A stretch of DNA of 64,000 nucleotides, taken from assembly GCF_020510705.1 (NCBI RefSeq), contig NZ_CP075184.1, positions 1,178,001 through 1,242,000 on the forward strand. Reading direction: 5' to 3'. The translations under genes and the position numbers were made by a program. Below are positions 14,935-22,443 of the stretch, piece by piece; the stretch's first letter is position 1; every line of letters starts with the position of its first letter. The DNA comes from Acidovorax radicis. Lineage in GTDB: Bacteria > Pseudomonadota > Gammaproteobacteria > Burkholderiales > Burkholderiaceae_C. The notes below the pieces were generated by a model that saw nothing but the letters and a program-made list of their open reading frames with translations, was not told where the DNA came from and did not search any database.

Positions 14935-17082
14935 TCAGCGCACCCGCATGCCGGGCGTTGCGCCGGGCCAGGGGTTGAGCACGTAGATGCCGGGGGTGGC
15001 CTTCTCGTCGCCGTGGCTGGCGGCCAGCACCATGCCTTCGCTCACGCCGAACTTCATCTTGCGCGGAGCCAGGTTGGCCACCATCACGGTGTGCTTGCCG
15101 ATCAGGTCTTCGGGCTTGTAAGCACTGGCGATGCCGGAGAAAACATTCCGTGTGCGTCCTTCGCCCACATCCAGCGTCAGGCGCAGCAGCTTGGTGGATC
15201 CTTCCACCGCCTCGCAGTTCACGATCAGCGCAATGCGCAGGTCGATCTTGGTGAAGTCGTCGATGGTGATGGTGGGGGCGAGCTCCTCACCACCGGGATG
15301 GGAGCTGGTTGCTACGGTTTCTGTAGCTGCAGGCGCTTGTTCTGCTTGCGCTGGAGCCTCAAATAATGCCTCAAGCTGCTCTGGGGTGACGCGTTGCATG
15401 AGGTGCTGGTAGGGCTTGATTACGTGACCATGAGGAAGGCAAGTCGTGGTATCGATCCATGAGAGAGGCTTTTCCTCCAATCCAAGCATTTCTTCGACTT
15501 GTGTCGCCACGCCAGGCAGCACAGGCTTTAAGTAAATCGTTAGGAGCCTGAAGCAATTCACAAGGACGCTGCAGACAATCTGCAGGCTTCCAGAGTCAGA
15601 TTCATTCTTCGCTAGAACCCAAGGCTTCTTTTCATCAGCGTATTGGTTGACCGCATCGGCCAGATACATGATCTCTCTGGCTACTTTGCTGTACTCGCGA
15701 TTCTCGTAAGCGTCCTTGATTCCAGGAGCGGCCGCCATGATCGTCGTGATCACTGAGTCAACCTCATCTTCTGGTGCACCAGGCTTAGTGTCCCCTTGGA
15801 GAAACACTGAGACAAGTTTCCCTTCGAACCTCTTGGTAATGAAACCTGCCGCGCGGCTGGCAATGTTCACGTACTTGCCGATCAAATCGCTGTTCACCCG
15901 CAGCATGAAGTCTTCGGCATTGAAGTCGATGTCTTCGTTGCGCGCGCTGAGCTTGGCGGCCAGGTAGTAGCGCAGCCACTCGGCGTTCATGCCCAGGCTC
16001 AGGTACTTGAGCGGGTCCAGGCCGGTGCCCCGGCTCTTGCTCATCTTCTCGCCGTTGTTGACGGTCAAAAAGCCGTGCACGAACACGTTGTTGGGCGTCT
16101 TGCGGCCGCTGAAGTGCAGCATGGCGGGCCAGAACAGCGTGTGGAAGGTGACGATGTCCTTGCCGATGAAGTGGTACTGCTCCATCGCCGGGTCGGCCAT
16201 GTAGGCGTCGTAGCTTTCGCCGCGCTTTTCCAGCAGGTTCTTCAGCGACGCCAGGTAGCCCACGGGCGCGTCCAGCCACACGTAGAAGTACTTGCCCGGC
16301 GCGTCGGGGATCTCGATACCGAAGTAGGGCGCGTCGCGGCTGATGTCCCAGTCGCCCAGGCCCTCGCTGGTGGTTCCATCGGGGTTGGTGCGGACGGTGA
16401 ACCATTCCTTGATCTTGTTGGCCACCTCGGGCTGCAGCTTGCCGTCTTGCGTCCAGTTTTCCAGAAACTCCTCGCAGCGTGGGTCCGACAGCTTGAAGAA
16501 GAAGTGCTCGGAGTGCTTCAGCTCGGGCTTGGCGCCCGACAGAGCCGAGAACGGGTTGATGAGGTCGGTGGGGGCGTACACCGTGCCGCACACCTCGCAG
16601 TTGTCGCCGTACTGGTCCTTGGCATGGCACTTGGGGCATTCGCCCTTGATGTAGCGGTCGGGCAGGAACATGTTCTTCTCGGGGTCGAAGAACTGCTCGA
16701 TGGTGCGCACTTCGATCAGGCTGCCATCGGCGCGGTCGCGCAGGTCGCGGTAGATCTGGCGGGCCAACGCGTGGTTTTCGGGCGCATCGGTGCTGTGCCA
16801 GTTGTCAAAGCTGATGTGAAAACCATCGAGGTATTGCTTGCGGCCCGCAGCAATGTCGGCCACGAACTGCTGGGGCGTCTTGCCGGCCTTTTCGGCGGCA
16901 ATCATGATGGGCGCGCCGTGGGTGTCGTCCGCCCCGACGAAGTTCACCGCGTTGCCCTGCATTCGCTGAAACCTTACCCAGATGTCGGCCTGGATGTATT
17001 CCATGATGTGGCCGATGTGGAAGTTGCCGTTGGCATACGGCAGGGCGGTGGTAACGAAGAGTTTGCGGGCGGATGACGTCAT
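14935..17082 (-). CDS. metG: Methionyl-tRNA synthetase MetG
   Basis: Charges tRNA-Met. The 715-residue protein has the class I HIGH motif ([14 protein letters not shown]), a zinc knuckle with [18 protein letters not shown] near residue 145-160, the KMSKS loop ([14 protein letters not shown]), an anticodon-binding helical domain and a C-terminal EMAPII-type tRNA-binding domain ([19 protein letters not shown] onward). The linker at about residues 572-592 (Ala/Pro/Glu-rich) is encoded by a copy of the dispersed palindromic repeat. About 15,365-15,860, encoding much of the anticodon-binding domain, has visibly lower G+C and less G/C-ending codons than the flanks. Confidence 0.97.
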   Translation of the reverse strand: MTSSARKLFVTTALPYANGNFHIGHIMEYIQADIWVRFQRMQGNAVNFVGADDTHGAPIMIAAEKAGKTPQQFVADIAAGRKQYLDGFHISFDNWHSTDAPENHALARQIYRDLRDRADGSLIEVRTIEQFFDPEKNMFLPDRYIKGECPKCHAKDQYGDNCEVCGTVYAPTDLINPFSALSGAKPELKHSEHFFFKLSDPRCEEFLENWTQDGKLQPEVANKIKEWFTVRTNPDGTTSEGLGDWDISRDAPYFGIEIPDAPGKYFYVWLDAPVGYLASLKNLLEKRGESYDAYMADPAMEQYHFIGKDIVTFHTLFWPAMLHFSGRKTPNNVFVHGFLTVNNGEKMSKSRGTGLDPLKYLSLGMNAEWLRYYLAAKLSARNEDIDFNAEDFMLRVNSDLIGKYVNIASRAAGFITKRFEGKLVSVFLQGDTKPGAPEDEVDSVITTIMAAAPGIKDAYENREYSKVAREIMYLADAVNQYADEKKPWVLAKNESDSGSLQIVCSVLVNCFRLLTIYLKPVLPGVATQVEEMLGLEEKPLSWIDTTTCLPHGHVIKPYQHLMQRVTPEQLEALFEAPAQAEQAPAATETVATSSHPGGEELAPTITIDDFTKIDLRIALIVNCEAVEGSTKLLRLTLDVGEGRTRNVFSGIASAYKPEDLIGKHTVMVANLAPRKMKFGVSEGMVLAASHGDEKATPGIYVLNPWPGATPGMRVR
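15308..15368 (+). repeat. Palindromic repeat, copy 5, inside metG
   Basis: Plus-strand order is TTGCTACGGTTTCTGTAGCTG, then CAGGCGCTTG, a spacer, TTGCGCTGGAGCCTC and AAATAATG. It matches the extended family pattern along its whole length. It is translated in the reverse direction, in frame, as the Ala/Glu-rich linker between the anticodon-binding and tRNA-binding domains of MetG. Confidence 0.72.
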
Positions 17083-17184
17083 GAAAAGCAGCTTTCTCAG
17101 GCGGAACCCGCGATTTTAGGCGGTTGGCAAGGGGGCCGCCGCAACGGGGTCATGGCCCCGTGTGCAGCCGCTTGGCTGCAGGGA

Positions 17185-18456
17185 TCAGCTGTGCAGCAGG
17201 GTCTGCACGTCGGCGCCTGCATCCGTCCAGCCAAAGAATCGGCACACCTCGGTGCGCATGGCCAGGGTGTCGGCCCGGCCCAGGGCCATCAGCTCCTGGG
17301 TGTAGCCCGACTCGAACAGCAGGTAGCTGGCCAGCGCTGCGCCGCGCACGTCGGTCATGTTGGAGGTGACCCCCAGGGCGCCCAGCATGGCGCGCACCGG
17401 CGCCGGCAGTGTGCCTACGTGGCGCGCTGCCACGGCGTCAAGCCGCTGCGAGGGCGCGATGACCAGCAGATCGACCGGGCGCAGCGCGCTTTGTACGCGC
17501 ACCTCGGGCGGGATCAGTGACAGGGTCTGGTTGATGCGCAGCACACGCTCTACGTCCACCGACAGGGCGTCCAGAAAAATGTTGGACAGCGCATGCCCCG
17601 CAATTTGGGCCAGGCTGGGGTAGGTGGGCGTGGGGTTGGTGGCGGCATCGTCCTTGGGTTCATGCATGCGGCCCGCGCCAATCACCAGGATGCGCTCGGC
17701 TCCCAGGTGGATGGCGGGGGCGATGGGTGCGGACTGGCGCATGGAGCCGTCGCCAAAGTACTCGGTGTGGCCGTCCACCGTGATGCCTTTGGCCGGAAAG
17801 ATGAACGGGATGGCCGACGAAGCCAGCAGGTGTTCATGGGTGATGCGGTCACGCGCGGCCTTGCGCTGCGAGCGCACCCAGGGCTTGACGGGGTCTGCCG
17901 ATTCGAAAAAAGTCACGTGTTCGCCCGAGCTGTAGCTCGATGCCGTCACCGCCAGCGCCGTGAGGTGGCCGTGGCGGATGAGCCGTGGCAGGCGCGGCAG
18001 CGGCACCATCTTTACGAGCAGCTTTTCCAGCGGCGCATTGTTGAGCAGCGAGTTGGGGCGCATGCGGCTCCACCGCGCCAGCGCCCAGCCCATCGACAAC
18101 AGCGTCAGCCAGCGCGCGCCGCTGCGCATCACCGAGAGCGAATCGGCGCCGTACACCTGACCCGCATGAAACTGGCGCCACACCCGCGCAATGCGCCGCA
18201 CCGCGCGGTCGAAATGGTCGGCGCCGCAAGCCAGGGCGGCCGCGTTGATGGCCCCGGCCGATGTGCCCGTGATGATGGGAAACGGGTTGGGGCTGCTGCC
18301 TTCACCGCAGGCATTGCGAAGGTCGGCAATGGCTTCTAGCACCCCCACCTGGTAGGCCGCGCGGGCGCCGCCGCCGGTCAGCAGCAGGCCGGTGGCCGGG
18401 GTGGCGGGTGCGGCCGGGGCGGATGTGCGAGCGGGCTCTGAATGGGCGAATGGCAT
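17185..18456 (-). CDS. Patatin-like phospholipase
   Basis: A 423-residue patatin-family lipid acyl hydrolase. It shows the oxyanion loop GLLLTGGGARAAYQVG, the nucleophile elbow GTSAGAINAA (G-x-S-x-G) and the catalytic Asp in FGDGSMRQSAPI. No signal peptide is evident with the start at 18456 (MPFAHSEPAR), so a cytoplasmic or membrane-surface place is likely. The frame extends to a GTG at 18576, but that leader looks non-coding. The C-terminal 150 residues (after ILVIGAGRMHEP) are common to proteobacterial DUF3734-like patatins. Confidence 0.86.
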   Translation of the reverse strand: MPFAHSEPARTSAPAAPATPATGLLLTGGGARAAYQVGVLEAIADLRNACGEGSSPNPFPIITGTSAGAINAAALACGADHFDRAVRRIARVWRQFHAGQVYGADSLSVMRSGARWLTLLSMGWALARWSRMRPNSLLNNAPLEKLLVKMVPLPRLPRLIRHGHLTALAVTASSYSSGEHVTFFESADPVKPWVRSQRKAARDRITHEHLLASSAIPFIFPAKGITVDGHTEYFGDGSMRQSAPIAPAIHLGAERILVIGAGRMHEPKDDAATNPTPTYPSLAQIAGHALSNIFLDALSVDVERVLRINQTLSLIPPEVRVQSALRPVDLLVIAPSQRLDAVAARHVGTLPAPVRAMLGALGVTSNMTDVRGAALASYLLFESGYTQELMALGRADTLAMRTEVCRFFGWTDAGADVQTLLHS

Positions 18457-18631
18457 GAAAGAGGCGACGGTGTGCAATGACGGTCGGCCGCGTGCGAACG
18501 AAAGGGCGACGTGGAGTTGCCAGTGTGGGGGCGCAGCTTGGGCCGTTTCGCCTGGGAAAACCCGTAAGTTACGCACGCGGCCTTGGCGGCGGCGCGGTTG
18601 GCTTGCGAGGCCACCCCGGGCGGACGCTTGG

Positions 18632-19201
18632 TCAGCCCTGGCTCAGCAGCAGATGAGCCACGGCCGTGCTTTGCAGCACGACGATGGCGTGGTCGCGGGC
18701 AAAAACCAGCGCGTTATCGCTCAGTTGTCCCTGGGCCACGACGTAGATACCGGCCGGGGCGTCTTGGGCCTGCATGGCGGCAAACAGCTCGCGCAGCGGC
18801 TCCACGCCGTGGGTGCTGGCCTTCCAGCGCTTGGCGCTGACCAGCGTGGTTTTGCCATCGCGGGCCAGGCGCATGTCCGCCCCGCTGGTGGTGTTGCCCA
18901 GCCGCTCGACCTTGTAGCCCGCGCGCCCCCAGGCGGCGGCCAGGGTGTCGGCAAAGTCGCGCCACGGCATGCCCGCCACGGACTGCAGCATGTCGGCCAC
19001 CTGGGCGGGGCGGGGCGCGCGCAGTTGCCGCCATGCGGCAATGCAACCCACCACAAAAATCGGCAGGCCCGCCAGCGCGCCCACCACAAAATATTCCTTG
19101 GGCAACAACGCCCCGGCCGCCAGCGTGATGAGGCCCACCACCACAAAGCTGATCCACCACGGCGAGCGCAACAGCATGGCAAACAGGGAGTTCTCGGACA
19201 T
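18632..19201 (-). CDS. Membrane-anchored Mrr-like restriction endonuclease-fold protein
   Basis: A 189-residue protein with two hydrophobic helices (about residues 12-32 and 38-58), then a domain like the Mrr catalytic fold: MPWRDFADTLAAAWGRAGYKVERLG, then the core SGADMRLARDGKTTLVSAKRW. Asp and Lys of the D...x-K nuclease core are present, but the middle acidic/Gln residue is replaced by Ser. The Mrr_cat family is known both as modification-dependent restriction enzymes and as membrane-tethered proteins of unknown role. Start at 19201 is preferred over GTG at 19213. Confidence 0.75.
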   Translation of the reverse strand: MSENSLFAMLLRSPWWISFVVVGLITLAAGALLPKEYFVVGALAGLPIFVVGCIAAWRQLRAPRPAQVADMLQSVAGMPWRDFADTLAAAWGRAGYKVERLGNTTSGADMRLARDGKTTLVSAKRWKASTHGVEPLRELFAAMQAQDAPAGIYVVAQGQLSDNALVFARDHAIVVLQSTAVAHLLLSQG

Positions 19202-19321
19202 CTTGAATTTCACGGGGGCCTTTGTGGAGAGGAGCGACGGTCGAAGCGGTGCGCATTGTCCTGCATGCGAAGGGGGTCGAAGCGCTTCGCTAGACTACCC
19301 GCCTCTTCTGGAGTTTATTGA

Positions 19322-20413
19322 ATGGCAGTCACCGAACAGGGCCTTTTGGCCGCACTTTCCAGCGTGCTGGATCCCCACACGGGCAAGGATTTCGTCAGCA
19401 CCCGCGCCTTGCGCAACCTGCAGATCACAGGCGGCGACGTGGCCTTTGACGTGGAACTGGGCTACCCCGCCAAGAGCCTGGTGCCCGAGCTGCGCCGCAG
19501 CCTGGTGGCCGCCGCCAAGGGCGTGGCGGGCGTGGAGAACGTGTCGGTCAACATCACCACCAAGGTGATTGCCCATGCCGTGCAGCGCGGCGTGCAGCTG
19601 CTGCCCCAGGTCAAGAACATCATCGCCGTGGCCTCGGGCAAGGGCGGCGTGGGCAAAAGCACCACCGCCGCCAACCTGGCCCTGGCCCTGGCCGCCGAGG
19701 GTGCCAGTGTGGGCGTGCTCGACGCCGACATCTACGGCCCCAGCCAACCCATGATGCTGGGCATCAACCGCCGCCCCGAAAGCGACGACGGCAAGACCAT
19801 GGAGCCGCTGGAGAACTACGGCGTGCAGGTCATGTCCATCGGCTTTTTGGTGGACCAGGACGAAGCCATGATCTGGCGCGGCCCCATGGCCACCCAGGCG
19901 CTGGAGCAACTGCTGCGCCAGACCAACTGGAAGGACCTGGACTACCTCATCATCGACATGCCCCCCGGCACCGGCGATATCCAGCTCACCCTGAGCCAGC
20001 GCGTGCCCATGACCGGCGCGGTGATCGTGACCACGCCGCAGGACATCGCCCTGCTCGATGCCAAGAAGGGCATCAAGATGTTTGAAAAGGTGGGCGTGCC
20101 CATCCTGGGCATCGTCGAGAACATGGCCGTGCATGTGTGCAGCAACTGCGGCCATGTGGAGCACATCTTTGGCGCCGACGGCGGCAAGAAGATGGCGGCC
20201 GAATACCACATGGACTACCTGGGCGCGTTGCCGCTCGACATGAGCATCCGCCTGCAGGCCGACAGCGGCAAGCCCACCGTGGTGGCCGACCCCGACGGGG
20301 ACGTGGCCAAGATCTACAAGAAGATGGCGCGCGACGTGGCGGTGAAGATCGCGCAGCAGGCCAAGGACTTCTCCAACAAGTTTCCGACGATTTCGATCAG
20401 CAAGAACACTTGA
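19322..20413 (+). CDS. apbC: Iron-sulfur cluster carrier protein ApbC/Mrp
   Basis: P-loop ATPase that carries and delivers Fe-S clusters in the cytoplasm. The 363-residue protein has an N-terminal MIP18-like domain (about residues 8-85), the deviant Walker A GKGGVGKSTTAANLAL, the Mrp signature block around DYLIIDMPPGTGDIQLT, and the cluster-binding C-x-x-C in VCSNCGHVEHIF. It immediately precedes the Fe-S-rich formate dehydrogenase genes, a sensible neighbour, though apbC is also a housekeeping gene. The stop overlaps an ATG (TGATG at 20411) that could be a start for the next frame. Confidence 0.94.
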   Translation: MAVTEQGLLAALSSVLDPHTGKDFVSTRALRNLQITGGDVAFDVELGYPAKSLVPELRRSLVAAAKGVAGVENVSVNITTKVIAHAVQRGVQLLPQVKNIIAVASGKGGVGKSTTAANLALALAAEGASVGVLDADIYGPSQPMMLGINRRPESDDGKTMEPLENYGVQVMSIGFLVDQDEAMIWRGPMATQALEQLLRQTNWKDLDYLIIDMPPGTGDIQLTLSQRVPMTGAVIVTTPQDIALLDAKKGIKMFEKVGVPILGIVENMAVHVCSNCGHVEHIFGADGGKKMAAEYHMDYLGALPLDMSIRLQADSGKPTVVADPDGDVAKIYKKMARDVAVKIAQQAKDFSNKFPTISISKNT

Positions 20414-20532
20414 TGCGAGAGGGCCCGCGCCCGGCGGCGGGGGCTGTCCCGGGCGGTGGGACTGCGGCATTGACGCCATGGCGGGCGACGGCCACACTGC
20501 CTGCGCTTGATCTCTTCCTGTATGACGGCCCG

Positions 20533-22443
20533 ATGAAAACCACCCCGCCAACCGCCGCCGTGCCCCTGGGCACACCGGACGACATGCGCGAGCGCATCCG
20601 CCGCAAAAGCCGCCTCAAGGGCCGCCAGCCTGAAGACGCCGCGATGGCCGATGTGGCGCAACTCCTGGGCGCGCGCCCGGCCGAAGGCTTTCGGCGCGAC
20701 CTGCTCATTGAATACCTGCACTGCCTGAACGACCACTTCGGCGTGCTGCACGACCGGCACCTGGTGGCGCTGGCCAAGCAGATGAATCTGCCCATGGCCG
20801 AGGTGTACGAGGTGGCCAGCTTCTACCACCACTTTGAGATCGTGCGCGGCGAGGATGCCCAGGTGCCCCGTCTGGTGCTGCGGGTGTGCGACAGCCTGAG
20901 CTGCAGCATGGCGGGCGCGCGTGAGTTGCTGGCCGCGCTGCCCGAGCGTCTGCTTGCGATGAACCTCGATGGTGGGCAGGGCGGCGTGCAGGTGGTGGCC
21001 GTGCCCTGCGTGGGCCGCTGCGAACAGGCGCCGGTGGCCGTGGTGCACCAGTGCCCGGTGCCACACGCCACCGTGGATGCGGTGCTGGAAAAGGTCAGTT
21101 CGATGCCAAATCGGGCCATGGCGCTTCATCCACAAGCGCCAGCAGCTATCAATTTTGATATTGCAGCGCTGGCCGAGCAAAGCGTGCCTGCACAGCCGGA
21201 CTCCGTCAGTCCCGCACACACCGACTTGGCCACCTACCGTGCCCACGGCGGTTACCAGACCGCCGCCGCGCTGGTCAACGGCGAGATGGACGCCGAGGCC
21301 GTGCTGTCGGCCATGGAGGACTCGGGCCTGCGCGGCCTGGGCGGCGCGGGCTTTCCGGCAGGGCGCAAGTGGCGCATTGTTCGGGACCAACCCGCGCCGC
21401 GCCTGATGGCGGTCAATATCGACGAAGGCGAGCCCGGCACGTTCAAGGACCGTACCTATCTGGAACGCGACCCGCACCGCTTTCTGGAAGGCGTGCTCAT
21501 CGCCTCCCAGGTGGTGGGCACCGAGGCGGTCTACATCTACCTGCGCGACGAATACCACGGCTGCCGCGCGTTGCTGCAAAAGGCGCTGGACGACCTGCAT
21601 GCCCAGCCCCCATGCCCCCTGCCGCACATCGAGCTGCGCCGGGGTGCGGGCGCCTACATCTGCGGCGAAGAGTCGGCCATGATCGAGAGCATCGAAGGCA
21701 AGCGCGGCGAGCCGCGCATGCGCCCGCCCTACATCGCGCAGGTGGGGCTGTTTGGCCGGCCCACGCTGGAGCACAACTTCGAGACGCTGTACTGGGTGCG
21801 CGACATCGTCGAGCGTGGCCCGCAGTGGTTTGCCAGCTTTGGCCGCCATGGGCGCAAGGGGCTGCGCAGCTTTAGCGTGAGCGGGCGGGTGAAGCACCCG
21901 GGCGTGAAGCTGGCGCCCGCAGGCATCACCGTGCAGGAACTCGTCGACGAATACTGCGGCGGTTTGCTGGACGGCCACCAGCTGTATGCCTACCTGCCCG
22001 GCGGCGCCTCGGGCGGCATCCTGCCTTCCAGCCTGAACAACATCCCGCTCGACTTCGACACGCTGCAGCCCTACGGCTGCTTCATCGGCTCGGCCGCCGT
22101 CATCGTGCTCAGCCAGCACGACAGTGCGCGCGATGCTGCGCTGAACGTGATGCGCTTTTTTGAACACGAAAGCTGCGGCCAGTGCACGCCTTGCCGCGTG
22201 GGCACGGCCAAGGCGGCCACGCTGATGCAGGCGCCGCAGTGGGATGAAGAGCTGCTGGACGACCTGGCGCAGGTGATGGCCGATGCGTCCATCTGCGGCC
22301 TGGGCCAGGCCGCGCCCAACCCCATCCGCTGCATCCACAAATACTTTGCGCACGAGGTGGGCGAGGGCCCCTGGCCGGGTGACCTGCCCAAGCCGCGCAA
22401 CAGCCCGCTGGCCGAGCAACTGCCGAAGGGAGCCCAGCCATGA
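20533..22443 (+). CDS. NAD-dependent formate dehydrogenase, fused gamma-beta subunit (NuoE-NuoF-like)
   Basis: Cytoplasmic diaphorase subunit that passes electrons from the formate-oxidising subunit to NAD. Residues about 45-185 resemble NuoE, with 2Fe-2S ligands in CDSLSC and CVGRC. Residues about 230-625 resemble NuoF: FMN/NADH loops GLRGLGGAGFPAGRKW, NIDEGEPGTFKDR and GAGAYICGEESA, plus the 4Fe-4S motif ESCGQCTPCRVG. A fused subunit of this kind pairs with a large alpha subunit in Methylorubrum FDH1, a tungsten enzyme. The fusion linker (about residues 192-210) is encoded by a copy of the dispersed repeat. The start is uncertain: ATG 20413, overlapping apbC, would add 40 residues. The stop overlaps the next start by 4 bp. 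Confidence 0.9.
   Translation: MKTTPPTAAVPLGTPDDMRERIRRKSRLKGRQPEDAAMADVAQLLGARPAEGFRRDLLIEYLHCLNDHFGVLHDRHLVALAKQMNLPMAEVYEVASFYHHFEIVRGEDAQVPRLVLRVCDSLSCSMAGARELLAALPERLLAMNLDGGQGGVQVVAVPCVGRCEQAPVAVVHQCPVPHATVDAVLEKVSSMPNRAMALHPQAPAAINFDIAALAEQSVPAQPDSVSPAHTDLATYRAHGGYQTAAALVNGEMDAEAVLSAMEDSGLRGLGGAGFPAGRKWRIVRDQPAPRLMAVNIDEGEPGTFKDRTYLERDPHRFLEGVLIASQVVGTEAVYIYLRDEYHGCRALLQKALDDLHAQPPCPLPHIELRRGAGAYICGEESAMIESIEGKRGEPRMRPPYIAQVGLFGRPTLEHNFETLYWVRDIVERGPQWFASFGRHGRKGLRSFSVSGRVKHPGVKLAPAGITVQELVDEYCGGLLDGHQLYAYLPGGASGGILPSSLNNIPLDFDTLQPYGCFIGSAAVIVLSQHDSARDAALNVMRFFEHESCGQCTPCRVGTAKAATLMQAPQWDEELLDDLAQVMADASICGLGQAAPNPIRCIHKYFAHEVGEGPWPGDLPKPRNSPLAEQLPKGAQP
21106..21160 (-). repeat. Palindromic repeat, copy 6, at the NuoE/NuoF fusion junction
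   Basis: The only copy in reverse orientation. Read on the minus strand it is AAAATTGATAGCTGCTGG, then CGCTTGTGGATGAAGCGCC and ATGGCCCGATTTGG. It is translated in frame as SSMPNRAMALHPQAPAAINF, exactly between the two domains that are separate subunits in most NAD-linked formate dehydrogenases. Confidence 0.85.
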
